DNA of 64,000 nt from Hyposmocoma kahamanoa (GCF_003589595.1 NW_020653726.1:12639807-12703806); one strand, 5' to 3'; numbered from the stretch's first letter, positions 20,816 to 32,509 are shown. A program made the numbers and translations. The notes: generated by a model not told the origin, from the letters alone.

Positions 20816-21179
20816 CATATTTTTTCACTTTTTGCAAACGTTGTCAGCAAAATTGGAATCTCTAATGGAATGTCTAACAAAATTCATGAATTGAATTTGA
20901 CTTCAACTGGAAGTAATGACGACCTTGATGGCTCACCGGTTAACAATGCTCGCTAGGTGAGGGAGTCTCGGATGGGATACCGGTAGGACTAATTTAGAAA
21001 CATTATTTTCTTAATCATTCCTCGTCTGGATGCTATTTGTAGTCTCCAGAAGAGGAATGATTAATGATATACTAATGAATAATTTTGTAGCTCTAGTATT
21101 CATAAAGAATTTCCTACTTTGACGCCAGGTAATTGGTGTGGTTGTTATTATTATGGGTTGGTGAAAGAACATTACCTTC

Positions 21180-21380
21180 ATGGGTGAAGTTCCAGTACCG
21201 TTCCACTCAAGAGTACTTAGAGAAATAGCACTTGAAAAACTAGGAGAAAGTGAAAGCCAGTATTTTGAATTCATCGAAATTGTTTACAAAACACTGCATT
21301 TGAATATTAGAAACTTAGCAGTATTAGATTCTCTTGTACCTGTTTTGATTCCGATACCTGATATAACATTCAACAAATGA
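21180..21380 (+). other. 66-codon ORF of unknown nature
   Basis: Starts MGEVPVPFHSRVLREIALEK and ends IPIPDITFNK, with AATAAA overlapping the position just after the stop. Codon choice looks plausible for an AT-rich genome, and the segment is not one of the repeat families. No domain is recognised. It could be a terminal exon or a transposon remnant. Confidence 0.25.
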
Positions 21381-21399
21381 ATAAAATTAAAAACTGGTT

Positions 21400-23980
21400 A
21401 TATTCATTATTTAAAAACCTTTAAAGATAAACTAAATAAGAGCGAAGTTAAAGTTTTTGTTCATAAAACTCGATAGTACACTAAATTATACAATACTGCA
21501 GTACTAGATAAGTAAACAAAGTACACAGTAAATACCACTTGGGATACTAGTGGTATTTTTTCCTTTTTCAGTATTTTAATATAATATTTTAAAAAGTTAA
21601 ACATCATCCTATATAATATTTGGTCGGTGTGATATAATGCGTCTAGTGTAAACCGAAGGAATGCCGGGCAACTTCTCGGAAGAATCCCAGAGTGACACAT
21701 TCTGCTGCGGAGCGGTAGATATTATGGCAATTAAACCATTTTAAAAATAAATTAATCATCAAGTTTTTTTATATGTATATTATATTAACAGCAACAACCA
21801 TTGGCTCTAAGATTGTATAAAATATACATATACGTAAAAAACGTTAAGGTTTTCTTGTATTTTATAGAGTAGAACTATCGACTGCACTATGAGTATAGTA
21901 ACATAAAGTACCTTTGTAAATTAACAGATCAACTTAAAACATTGAATTAGCAGTATAAAATTCAATGTGTTTTCAGACTCCATACATAACTTAGAAATAT
22001 CATAGCTCTGATTACTTTTAAAATAATATCAATAATTAATAAAAAAAACGCATATTATAATATCACTTATATGGAAAGGTAAAGTGTAACAAAAATAGTA
22101 TTTATTGTTGAGAGGAGAAATGCTGCGCCCAGCCGGCGCGGGCGCCTGTATTGTGCTCTGTCAATATATCAAACAACTTTAATCGCCTCAATCGTTTAGA
22201 TCGACGCTCTATACACAGCTACCATATACTATCATTTATCCGGTATATCAATTGTATTGATGCCAACGACATGTACATACGATCTAAAAACCTATTGTCT
22301 AGATTAGTGAGTATGTTTAACGGGTTTATTGTAGTCTCCTTATAACACAGACTGATAGCCCGTAGTTTTTTTTTTACAATAAACCTGTCACTGTCATGCT
22401 TCCTCGAAATAATAAAAAATATTGATTGTTAGAAAAAAATCTTATCGTCAGGGAAAGTGCAAATCCGCGTATGTAGTATTGGAAAGGCGCGTATCTACAC
22501 CAAATCAAATTTCACAGGAGAGGGATTTAATGTTATTACTTTGTTATTTCAATGGCTACGACTTTCATTTTTGTGCAATAAGCATTCATTTATGTTGTCT
22601 AGGGAATAATAACAATATATTCCCGTAAACCACGCTAATTTGGTTGCTACGACATTTACGCTGATTTCATTTGGCCACTAAATTACCGAAATGGAAACTC
22701 GTAATCAAATGCTACTTACGCGTAACTGCACTGTTCCCGACGTCATATCAAATATTTATACCAACAAAAAGTATGTAATACTTACTTTACTCGGTCACGG
22801 GCAGATAAGCTGCTAAACTCATTTACTAATTTATTAACTTCTTTATGTTAAAATAGTCATTATATTCTTTATTTCGCTTTATGTTTCTTATTGAAATAAA
22901 GAATTTAATACAAGCTATGATTTCGCAACCACACCGATAATTTTTAATGTAGTGAAATCGCGAAAAAACATCTGTGTCTCAGAGGGGTCACCCCTTAAAA
23001 ATCTCGCGGACCTTTAAATGTTATCTTAATGACGTAATCACATTTGGGGTGCACGAAAGGAACCTCCGTCTAGTCTACGTCTGGCGCACCTTGGGCAACA
23101 ATTGGCCAGTACAATTATGCGGACTGGCAAATCCTTTCACGGTGGTATGATAGATATACGGTATATGATATATGATAGACAAGGAGAAAAGTGACGTAAT
23201 CAATAACCCACTTGCTGCGTAAGTTGTCTAGTCTGTGCGATCGCGATAGCGGCGCCAGCGCCCGCATAATGCCTGCATGCACCAAACAAAAAATGGAATC
23301 TCATAAAAAGGTAAGCGTCAAACGCCAGGTACAGGCATTTAATGTGACCAGACGTATAAATCAAACTGAGCCCTCTAACAACTTATGACATAAAATCCTT
23401 TATTATTCACACGGATTCTGGTAAAAAAAACCACGCCGCTTTGAATAGCCGCCCGGCGAACGCGCCACGCATCGAATAACATTATAGGATTAGGTGTACC
23501 TTTTAGTTTATTTTTGAATGGAACAATTAGACACCGACGTGATAGTGACAAAAAATATCCTAAAAATTCTTGGATTAAACCTGCACCAAAGGTTGAAGCT
23601 TAGCGTATTTCCGAGAAACGCGATCTGGCGACGCGCGCAAATATTTTGTACATTTTTTTATTGCTCACTGCCTACATAAGTCTGCCCAGTTGCTTATGGT
23701 TGAATATAAATATAGTAAAGAACTATAAAACTTAAGCTTTTAAAGATAAATATCGTAAAATTAATTTTAGTTTTGCTTTTGAAGTGGTATGTAAACTTTA
23801 AATAGCGAACGGCGCCAATATTTGTCGCGTCGTCAAATTGATTTCAACTCTACCAATCAAAACCCAAGTCCATTAATTCTAGATACTAAATACGTAGGGG
23901 CAGCACTACTGTAAAAATTATTAATTCTATGTTGTTCTAATGAAACCTGAAATGAAACTTTGTATGTGTACAATCTTAAC
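21400..23980. other. Non-coding region
   Basis: No coding exon recognised. A 12-bp perfect stem (ATTCTTTATTTC, 22864-22875 with 22893-22904, loop 17 nt) is visible. Short GC-rich patches occur at 22125-22150 and 23240-23290. Nothing ties these to a gene. Confidence 0.35.
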
Positions 23981-24205
23981 TGCCTCTGTGGCCGAACGGT
24001 TACCATGCCGGACTGCCACGCAGAGGTCCCAGGTTCAATTCCCGGGCCGGGAGAAATATTTGTACAGCCTACATTTATTTCTCTCGTGAGTTTGGGTGTA
24101 ATTTGTGGTTGTCTATGTGTGTGTCCATGGCACCCGCAACACAGGGTTTCCCTAGTGCGGGGCTATGTTGAGTGTGTGCGTTATTATTATTATTATATAA
24201 AATTA
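23981..24205 (+). mobile_element. SINE family A, near full length
   Basis: Head CTGCCTCTGTGGCCGAACGG (box A), middle ATGCCGGACTGCCACGCAGA, box B GGTTCAATTCCCGGGCCGGG, body AGTTTGGGTGTAATTTGTGG, then TTGTCTATGTGTGTGTCCAT, CACAGGGTTTCCCTAGTGCG and a (TTA)n tail near 24183-24200. This is the best copy for defining the family: a class-II-type tRNA-like head followed by an unrelated body, with a simple-repeat tail. Transcription by RNA polymerase III from the internal boxes is inferred. Confidence 0.85.
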
Positions 24206-24559
24206 TTTGAAAGATAAAGATTTTCACTTTCAAAAAAGGAACATAGTATAATTACAGATTGAATATTAGTTGAAGCTAAAACCTTAAGCGAGAGACTGGA
24301 GTCCGTAGTAGGTAACTAGACCTGTGTTACAGATCTCCAGGTTATCACCCTCTACAATTCAGTTTTTTTTTAAATAAAACGTAATTATGCTATATATGAA
24401 ACAATGTGGTGACGAGTTGAGAGTGTGTGTGTATTTCGTTACAGAATCTATAGTTACCCTTATTAAATTTCATTTATGGTGTTAGTAACATATTTACAAA
24501 CAATATAAGGTATTGTTTGTATAGTCTAACTCGTCTAGACAACCTAGACATTTTTGATC

Positions 24560-24736
24560 TTGATATTTTGTATAAATCATTTAACTTTTATAGAATATTG
24601 ATTTGAATTGTATATCGTAAGTGAAAAAATTTGCGGTGCCCCTCAGGGTGACATGGTTGAACTATAAACTATATTTAAGAACTGTATTACCCATGTTATG
24701 CAAATAATAAATAAATAAATGAATAAATAAATGAAT
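24560..24736 (+). mobile_element. LINE 3' end with AATA-type tail
   Basis: TGCGGTGCCCCTCAGGGTGA and a TTAAGAACTGTATTACCCAT block lead into AATAAATAAATAAATGAATA, the usual end of CR1/Jockey-type elements in insects. There is no coding part. Confidence 0.5.
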
Positions 24737-25019
24737 AGACAAGACAGAGGTCGATTGAGCAATAACAATAAAACGCTATACAAAATTATTTAACTCGTTT
24801 ACGGCAATAAAGCGCGGCGCGTTTTTGGCTTCGTATAAACTACGAACAAATAAAATTAGAAACACTTCCGGTTAAAATAAACCTATAGATGTTGTAGTTG
24901 TAGCTGAATGAAGAAAAAACTCATAGATTTCTCTCAAATGGCACTACGACAAAAACGTCATTAAAATAAAAAACAAAGATATGCAACAAACACTAAAACA
25001 TTCGTAAGGTCTGCTAGAT

Positions 25020-25160
25020 CGTTCCGTAGCTCAGATGGGAGAGCGTCAGCCACGGTATGGCGAGGTCGCTGGTTCGAGTCCAACCGGATCTAAGGAATAT
25101 TTCACTATGTTCGATCTTTGTATTAATAACTAGAACAAACTAGTGGAGTGATTTCACAAA
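25020..25160 (+). mobile_element. SINE family C, near full length
   Basis: Box A in CCGTAGCTCAGATGGGAGAG and box B in GGTTCGAGTCCAACC form a tRNA-like head, followed by ATCTAAGGAATATTTC, TTCGATCTTTGTATTAATAA and ACTAGTGGAGTGATTTCACA. The head resembles a tRNA, but the anticodon arm is irregular and the tail repeats at other loci, so it is a SINE and not a tRNA gene. Confidence 0.75.
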
Positions 25161-25189
25161 AAATAATTGAATATTATTGTAATGATAAT

Positions 25190-25311
25190 AATCGTAACGC
25201 ACACACTCACACAACCACAAATTACGCCCAAACTCACGAGAGATAGGAATCGAACCCGGGCCCTCTACGTGGTGCAGTCCAGCATGGTAACCGTTCGGCC
25301 ACGGAGGCACT
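25190..25311 (-). mobile_element. SINE family A, tail shortened
   Basis: Reverse of GTGCCTCCGTGGCCGAACGG, ATGCTGGACTGCACCACGTA, GGTTCGATTCCTATC and AGTTTGGGCGTAATTTGTGG. The end of the body is missing. Confidence 0.8.
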
Positions 25312-25769
25312 TGGTAACGCGTAAAGAGCAAAATGGTATTAAAACGTCTTACAAAATAAGAAATTACTATTGGTTGCTGAAATTCAGGTCTTCGAGATAA
25401 TCTTAGCCTCATTTTTAACCGAATTCAAAAAAGGACAACTTGCAAAACATACACAAACAAGTAGTCAAAACAATAGATATTGTGGCTCGAGTTATTGTGG
25501 TGTTTCATTTACAAGTGGCCACGGCTTGCTTTTATACATATGAGTATTAAAAAAATTAAAGTAATTGACTACTTACAAATTAACTATTTAAGCTTACGGT
25601 TACATGTCTTCATAGGCTACCCTACGTGTCAACTATTTAGTTACAATTTACAACTTTAATTGTTTCAAAAGTACATGGATGCATTTAAATGAAGTACGTA
25701 TTCTAAAAATAGTAAATTATGTATAAATAAATGTATGTTGTGTGGCGACTCAGGTAGCTTAAAGTAACT

Positions 25770-26020
25770 TTTTATTTGTAAATTACGTGATTACTCCGGT
25801 GAACCAATTCATGAACCGATATTGATAATTCTTTTTGGTTAGAAAGACCTAAAGGTAACCTAAGTATTGGTTCCATTTAAATTTGAAGAAAATATTCTAC
25901 CTCTAAGGGTGGCAAACTAAGAATTAATCCGGTTTCGCGCACTTTCCGGAACCGATTTCTATAAAACTTGGCAAATAGATGTAATTCCACGGACTTTTGA
26001 AGTCCATTACTTTTATAAAA
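25770..26020 (+). repeat. Family F repeat, nearly complete
   Basis: Contains TGATTACTCCGGTGAACCAA, AAATTTGAAGAAAATATTCT, ACCTCTAAGGGTGGCAAACT, CGCGCACTTTCCGGAACC and AAACTTGGCAAATAGATGTA. It is the reference copy for the family order used at 15265 and 17035. Confidence 0.7.
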
Positions 26021-26535
26021 AAGTTATAATTGTATATACGCACAAATGACACATAGATTTGTCTTATAAAAAACATCGCCTTTGGTAAGAATAAATGGAT
26101 TTGCAATACAAATTCTTCATATAACAATTGTCACGACTTGCATATTTATCAAATAAAGAATTGTAAACAACATACAAAATATGTTAAACAAAGTAAAGCA
26201 ATATAGTTGTAACATTTCTAAAAATAGACTGTTCCTATATGTATTTACATCATCGTCATTCTTTTTACATTAAATATATGGTGCCTAACACCTATACGGT
26301 CTCCATTACGTATTCTGTACGTAATTACGTAAGCACATGTATTTAGATTTCCTTGTGACCGCGAAATTAAGTAAGAGCTATTTCAATAAATTACTACTAT
26401 CAAAATGAAGCTACTGAAGTTTGAATTAAACATTAGATTTATTCGCAAAATGCCACTTTATCAACTCCAGCGGGAAAAAGAGCTGTGTTTACACAAGTTT
26501 TAAGGGCAATGCACACCTAAATAATGCCTATTCTC
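26021..26535. other. AT-rich non-coding spacer
   Basis: No ORF or repeat assignment supported. Confidence 0.3.
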
Positions 26536-26539
26536 TCTC

Positions 26540-26547
26540 GTTATTTA

Positions 26548-26602
<55 letters not shown>

Positions 26603-27147
26603 TAAATGGTGTAACCTGACGGTATTCATTGACCATAGCGTTACGCCAATTTAATTTTAACAAAATTAATATTAAACTAAAACAAAAGAAAAATTAACAA
26701 AAATTAAAATTAAAAACAAGTAAAAATCTTAAACAAAACATATTACTAATCTAAACTTAAATTAAATAACTAACTAATAAACTAAAATCCATCCTGTCTT
26801 CTCTCTAGCACTCTTTTCCATTCATTCAACAGTCTCGCTATCCCTGTCACAAATAGATCATATTGCGGCGTTGCTGCGAGTACGAAGTTGAGGAGAGAAG
26901 CCGCTCGGGGAAGGGGAGAGTGTCGGTATTGTTCAGTGCGTGTAGGCACAGTTGCTAACAAAGGCACACCTCGTCGCCTAGTACAGTAGTCTCTAGGTAC
27001 ATTGAATTTAAGGGTCATTTCCACAAGGTACATACTGTTTATATTATTCCTTATAACATTTAATACGAAGGTGAGTAAGGACAAATTTCTGCGTAACTCC
27101 AACGACTCGAAACCTAGGTGACCCTGCAGGAACCGTGTTGGATACAT
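26540..27147 (-). mobile_element. 5'-truncated LINE, CR1/Jockey-type, with TAAA-repeat tail
   Basis: The minus-strand ORF 27147-26782 (121 codons) has the C-terminal pattern of CR1/Jockey reverse transcriptases: LGFESLELRRNLSLLTFVL, MTLKFNVPRDYCTRRRGVPL and NEWKRVLERRQDGF before the stop. It is followed by an AT-rich 3' UTR and (AAAT)n, seen on the plus strand as (TTTA)n at about 26550-26602. It is truncated at the 5' end right beside the exon at 27176. The reading frame is intact over this part, so the insertion may be fairly young. Confidence 0.75.
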
Positions 27148-27175
27148 AAATGGGTAGTTATGTTATGTCTTTCAG

Positions 27176-27375
27176 GGAATAAGTATGCAGGCAAGAAATT
27201 CCACTTCATAACCAATCGCAAAATAAATATGAATGTCGTACGAATCCTTGGAATACCCACACCATTGGAGTGGACTGCAGCCTACGTCTGGTCCCCCGAT
27301 GACGGAAAGGTGAAAGCGGAATTAAACAGTGCAAATCCATCGCAAACTGTAACTTTTCCACTACATATCCTGTAG
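27176..27375 (+). CDS. Probable terminal exon of an unidentified gene
   Basis: A T-rich tract ending TTTCAG (27170-27175) is followed by an open frame of 65 codons (phase-1 entry), ending PSQTVTFPLHIL and a stop. The encoded segment begins NKYAGKKFHFITNRKINMNV and contains PLEWTAAYVWSPDDGKVKAE. It has no cysteines. Codon use is balanced, unlike the compositional ORFs around it, and AATAAA follows 68 bp after the stop. The upstream exons are not found; the LINE at 26540-27147 would lie in the last intron. I do not recognise the protein. A processed fragment is the alternative. Confidence 0.45.
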
Positions 27376-27442
27376 AATTCCGCTAAGCAGGCAACTTTAC
27401 AAATTGTCTTTTCTCTTATTTTAACATCTAGGAATATTTTAC

Positions 27443-27448
27443 AATAAA
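27443..27448 (+). terminator. Polyadenylation signal after the 27176 exon
   Basis: AATAAA lies in a T/A-rich context 68 bp downstream of the stop codon, giving a 3' UTR of about 90-100 bp. Confidence 0.45.
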
Positions 27449-27689
27449 ATTATCATTAAAATTAACCCAAATCACTATCACCGCGTTTTATTATTGATTG
27501 ATTTATTAAATCGAAGTACACACGCCCAAAAAAACAATATGTTACACCTACTATAGTCTGCTGAAGTGCATGTGAGTAAATATGCAATAAACCTTCATTA
27601 TGTTTGTATGCCAAATGGTCAGTTTCAGTAAAACTATACTTATTGTGATACACGCCAACTTCTACGCAACCTACTCGCATGTTCAAGTG

Positions 27690-27806
27690 TCAGTAGAGCT
27701 TCTTGAGAAAAAGTTCGTCAATGGAAGTAGTACCTAGTGCCACCTATTTCCACTACCTACCGACAAGTACCACTATTTCTTGCTTGGAAGAAATAGTGGT
27801 ACTTGT
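27690..27806 (+). repeat. Decayed family B 5' end running into a perfect 19-bp hairpin
   Basis: The left part resembles family B (GAGAAAAAGTTCGTCAATGG, CCACCTATTTCC). Then ACAAGTACCACTATTTCTT (27763-27781) is exactly complementary to 27788-27806, with a 6-nt loop GCTTGG. The stem sequences resemble the AGAAATAGG/GTACTT words of family B, so it may be an inverted mini-duplication. Confidence 0.65.
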
Positions 27807-28097
27807 AATAGGGCAGAGTAGTGTGAGTATTAGGGTGCATTTATTCGATACGAATTTGATCGCGCTAATCTCGCGCGGTCGCCGAGCGGAGTCCGCGTTG
27901 CCGCCGCGTAGCGACCGCGTGCGTCATGGCAAAATACGTTCTATTTATTTAGCATTTACGTTTTAACTTAAATGAGCGTCCCGGGAATGAATATGGTCTA
28001 CGCGGCGGTTGTGTTATTCAGAGGAATTTAAATGTTGTTGCCTAGTAAATAGAATTCAGATTCGCCATTAATGCACATGAAGGCGGGATAACTGGGT
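27807..28097. other. Non-coding, with a GC-rich inverted repeat
   Basis: CGCGGTCGC near 27877 is inverted as GCGACCGCG near 27911, enclosing a GC-rich loop of about 25 nt. No gene is seen. Confidence 0.35.
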
Positions 28098-28245
28098 GCT
28101 TTCTGCTATACGATTTTGAAGGGTGCTGGTGAAATTACAGGCATATAGGACTTGTCAACTTCATGACTCTGGGCATCGGATGAGTGACAGTGCCCCTCAT
28201 TTAAAGCTCTGGGTGGCACAGCAAGCGTTGTGGACCAGGTGCACA
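28098..28245 (+). repeat. Family B repeat, central part
   Basis: GATTTTGAAGGGTGCTGGTG, AATTACAGGCATATAGGACT, GACAGTGCCCCTCATTTAAA and GCTCTGGGTGGCACAGCAAG match the family. Both ends are missing. Confidence 0.7.
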
Positions 28246-28939
28246 ACACAAATAATAAGTGTGAACTATAAGCCAAGATATTATGACATCTCTCCTCAAA
28301 AGATAAAGTCTATTGACAATTTTAAACACATCTCTTTCACTCTAACCATCTCTTCTTCGATGAAATTTCAATTGCTAGGGTAAAACATCGAACTTAAGCC
28401 CACAATTTTGCAAACTGTAAATTTTTTGTCACTATTTTGAACATTACGTAATTGACAAAAATTTTCAATAATGAATTTTAACGACTTACAACCATGTAGC
28501 CTATGTACGTATGAAGACGTCTAAAGACAAGGTCACCAGGAGGATGTTTCCTTATATGTTGCAATACGTGTAAAGTGAACTTGCGTAAGTAGGACGCGGC
28601 TCTTTGATCCCAAAAGAGATCGGTGACCAATTATTTATGACGCAATCACTGCTGTTACGCAGAGTTAATTGTTTATTGTCATCCCGACTCCATGAGGAAT
28701 ATACAAACATGGAGTAATGTTAAGGTAAATTCACTATGAAGTAGTATAGTGTCACACGTCTCAAATAAAAAATGGTAATCGGCAATTTTTGTATTAATAA
28801 TACATCTAAAGTTGGTTACACAGTTGCGTACTCATGTAGAGAGAATACACATGTGATATTATACAAAATACTGACAACATAGCTGATTTATCACTAATTA
28901 GTTTATTATCACGGTATCATTTCATTTTATTTTCCCGTT
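28246..28939. other. Non-coding spacer
   Basis: No ORF or repeat assignment supported. Confidence 0.3.
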
Positions 28940-29250
28940 ATTTAGGAACGAGTTTTTTAAGACACCAAGTGGCGGGACGAGCAAGTCATGCGCCTGGTGG
29001 TAAGCGACACGCCTGTTCATAGTAGTTGCAGTGCTACTCAGAACTTTAAATCGTAAAGATCTGAGGGGCACTGCCACTGCGACTGTCACCCTTTGACATA
29101 AGGTAGCAAGTCCCATGTGCATGTAACTTCACCAAGCACCCTTACCCTTCAAAACCGGAACACAGTAACGCTGACATTACTACTTGGCGACATAAATAGG
29201 TAACAAAACAGTACTTCCATAGACAAATTCTTTCACAAGGAGTTCTTCTG
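28940..29250 (-). repeat. Family B repeat, full length
   Basis: Reverse orientation from TTTTTTAAGACACCAAGTGG through GATCTGAGGGGCACTGCCAC, AAACCGGAACACAGTAACGC and ACTACTTGGCGACATAAATA to TCTTTCACAAGGAGTTCTTC. Confidence 0.8.
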
Positions 29251-29865
29251 CTACTACACTTACACGATCCATGATCAGGGATTGAAACCGATGAAAGTTT
29301 TAAGAACAGTCACATCTTGTCTACCCTCTTTCGCTATCTACACCTAAATTCCTCTTAAAAAATCATATCGTAGTAAAAAACCTGTAAACCTTTTCGTAAA
29401 TAACCACAAAAGTTTATAAAAATAAACGTTTTGATAAATCATAATTGATTTGTCAGTTTGTTTCAGATAGTTTTTTGTTTTTAATTCCAAATTTAAAGCA
29501 AGGAGCTTTGATACTCATTAATTGTTCCACTTAAGCATCCCTAGGTTTGGCACAAATCATTTAAATTCAACACATCCCACAACTATCATCAAGAACGTGA
29601 TAAACATTCTCAACGACTATAATTATTAGGAATAGGTATAATACAAATTAAACAGGTAAATTTTTTGATAGAATTTTCCCAGAATGCAATCACTTCATTA
29701 AGTCTATTCAGAGGACAATTAGTTATCCATCCATGGAAATTCCTGTGGCTCAGGTTGAATATTTTTATGACACATACCTGCATCTTTCTTTAGACACATA
29801 AAAGTACTATTTACACAGCTAATGGCAACATGTTTTAATATTATATAAACAATCCGTGTAACAGG

Positions 29866-29980
29866 GCATTTTTTTAGCATACCAAGTGACGACCTGACGA
29901 GAGAACAAGTGCACCTGGTGATAAGCGACACGGCTGTTGCAGTGCCACTCACACACCTCACAAGGAGCTCTACTGCTACT
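29866..29980 (-). repeat. Family B repeat with internal deletion
   Basis: The 3' part (ATACCAAGTGACGACC, TGATAAGCGACACGGC, TTGCAGTGCCACTCAC) is joined directly to the extreme 5' end (CACAAGGAGCTCTACTGCTA). The middle is missing. Confidence 0.7.
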
Positions 29981-30539
29981 ACAATATAACCAATTTACTA
30001 TGTGTATAAATAAACAAGCCATGTAATAGGGCAGAGTAAACAAGAAGTCACTATTAAAATAAGTGTGCTTAACGAGTGAACCAAGTTAGGTTCATTACCC
30101 ACAAAGCCAAGAGTAACTCTGTAGTTACGGTTGTTTTGGCCAGTCAATTGCGAAACCCAAAAAGTTCCTAAAAACGAGAAACTTTCAATACATCACCTGT
30201 GAAAACACATAGTTTTCTTTTTACTTTAACAACACGTCAATGGTATAGGTTAATTGATTTGCACGCTCAACACAACGCCTAAAATTCCCGCTTCACGCTT
30301 CGTGCTATTCCGGTTTTGCGACTTCATACGAAATCAAGTCGTAACATTTCTGTGTGAATTTTTAAAGTTACAGAACAAGCGTTGTCTGCTTTAATGTTAA
30401 TAATGCATTATTAAATCGTAAGCCCGGTATTTATAAACATATGAACGACACAGTATAAAATAAATTACAACTTTCTTATTAAAAAAAAAAACAATCTATT
30501 GAAATTTATTGAAATGAGCTAACTGAAAGTGGATAAAAT
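29981..30539. other. Non-coding spacer
   Basis: No ORF or repeat assignment supported. Confidence 0.3.
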
Positions 30540-30725
30540 TCAATAAACCAGATTCATTCCCTAATTTGCCACCCTTACAGGTGGAATATTTTCTTCAAAT
30601 TTAAATAGGACCACTAATGAGGTATTTCCAACAAAAAAAGAATCATCGAAATCGGTTCTCAAATTTCGGAGATTATTCCGTACTACATAACATACACCCA
30701 AAAAAAATACAGACGAATTGAGACT
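30540..30725 (-). repeat. Family F repeat, partial
   Basis: Reverse of CCTGTAAGGGTGGCAAATTA, GGGAATGAATCTGG, AAATTTGAAGAAAATATTCC and GATTTCGATGATTC. Confidence 0.65.
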
Positions 30726-30890
30726 CACATACATCAACAACCCTTTTCATGCAACATCTTCTATTCTTGTCCCTTCGGATCCCAGCCTTTTTGAGGAAAT
30801 CACTGATCTCGTCAATGTAAGTCCTTCTGGGACGTCCTCTTAAAAGCCTTCCATCCCCATTCGCATCATAAATCAGTTTGGTAATTATTC
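30726..30890 (-). pseudogene. LINE ORF C-terminal fragment
   Basis: The minus-strand peptide GDGRLLRGRPRRTYIDEISD, with KNRRCCMKRVVDV following, has the GRPRRTYIDEI pattern at the very C-terminus of many insect endonuclease/reverse-transcriptase (RTE-like) polyproteins. It is short and isolated between repeats. Confidence 0.5.
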
Positions 30891-30894
30891 TTGC

Positions 30895-31215
30895 CCAAAT
30901 CGAATTCGGTTCGTAATATATAACAACAAATAACATATTTTTAGTCGATATAACGGTCAACAGATATACTTAATTTATGGTAAAGGTACTACATTTGACT
31001 TATTCTTGCATGATGTAAAAGTCACTAGGTGTAATAGACGATTGATATAATAACTTTCAATCTAATATACCGATGGCATAATGTTCATTTTATATAAACA
31101 CTTCAGAGATAACATTCACTGAGTATAATATATTATACAATATATGATTCCAGTGGTGTTTAAGTGCAATGGTGAATGTACCGAATTTGTTGCATTTCCT
31201 AGTTGGTTCGATCTC
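30895..31215. repeat. Family H repeat, copy 1
   Basis: About 300 bp that recur in the same orientation at 33950-34255. Shared words include GGTTCGTAATATATAACAAC, ACATATTTTTAGTCGATATA, AACACTTCAGA and CATTCACTGAGTATAAT. No coding potential; type unknown. Confidence 0.7.
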
Positions 31216-31709
31216 CTCCTGTGGGTTTAGGTTAGGTTAGTATATGTAATTTAATATTCTGCTTAAAGTTTTAATAAATATATTTTATTACACAAAAAGC
31301 ACTGAAGGCTAAAACAATTGTTTTATGCCATTTTACATTTTAATGAAATAAAAGAAATCTTATCAACATGATAATATATGGAACTTCAAGGTAAAACGAA
31401 ATGTTGTGTCATATTATTTAGTTTATTATTTGGTAGTTCTATACCATTTACTTGTTCATTATGCCACCTAATCTTTATATCTAATGTTAGTTATACTGAA
31501 GTTTTATTATACACATTGAAATTATGCCTTTTGTTGTTATACCTTTTGTTGATTATAAATACAGTGACTGATTATAGCCCTAGAAATTGTATCAAATGTT
31601 GTTATACACACTGAACAGATTATTTAATTTTATTGTTGTCTTCCATTGCACACCCGCCCAAATCACCTTAACATTCCTTTTTTTATTCTAGTCCTCAAAG
31701 ATCTTCCAC
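31216..31709. other. AT-rich non-coding spacer
   Basis: Contains an ATG ORF (31378-31614, 78 codons) rich in leucine and isoleucine, which reflects base composition. Not called. Confidence 0.3.
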
Positions 31710-31728
31710 ACACACACACACACACACA

Positions 31729-31800
<72 letters not shown>

Positions 31801-31803
31801 CAC
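31710..31803. repeat. Compound microsatellite (CA)n(CGCA)n
   Basis: About ten CA units pass into a long uninterrupted ACGC run ending near 31803. The strict purine-pyrimidine alternation makes it a Z-DNA-prone sequence. Confidence 0.95.
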
Positions 31804-32509
31804 ATCAAAAGTGCTGTAATAAAACAAATTATGTACTTTGAAATTATATAACCATCTTATTCAAGTACTAAAAACTTATCGACTAATTGTAGAATTCTTT
31901 AATCTCACTCCCATAAAGCTCCCAAGGGTGCGGATATTTCTTATCAGCTTTTATAATTCTTCTCTTATCCAGTGCTTTAAGTATCTAAGTGCTGGCTAAT
32001 TAACGTCAAGGATTCTGCAGATTAATAAGATTCTTATTAAAAGGTATTATACAAAATAAATAAATATGACGCCATCAGTAATATTAATGAAGTGACGGCG
32101 CCATAATAAGTCACGCACGTAAATTAGCAACAGCTATAACTCATGAAGTGCAATATTGGTTTATAGCTTTTGAATTTTAATAGCGTTTATAATTATTCTG
32201 TACCTAAAATGTATTAATATAAATATCTTATGTTGCATTATTGGAGGCTAACCGACGTCGTCACGTTTTAGAAACATCACCCTATAGCTATATTTCACTT
32301 CTGACTTGTGCTCCGCCACGCTCGTGAAACCATGCAGCCTGACAGAGCTTTGGTGGATCTCTTAGACGTCTACGTACGTCATCGTTGTGTTGTGCGAGAG
32401 CGACATAAACCGCAAGATACTGCTATTCCAGCATAGAGATCGCATCGCTCTCGTGCAAGTCGCGCCCTGCTGTGTTGGCTCTTTATGGATTGCAATTTGC
32501 GATTTTTTA
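31804..32509. other. Non-coding spacer
   Basis: Base composition is more balanced from about 32240 to 32470, without a recognisable exon. Confidence 0.3.

Noticed and set aside
23985..24055. Possible leucine/serine-type tRNA gene
   Set aside because: A tRNA-like head, but eight copies in the window share the same non-tRNA body behind it. It is SINE family A.
26550..26602. Independent (TTTA)n microsatellite
   Set aside because: It is the tail of the minus-strand LINE at 26540-27147.
31710..31803. CRISPR-like repeat array
   Set aside because: It is a simple microsatellite. No spaced direct repeats of CRISPR type exist in the window, and the organism is a eukaryote.
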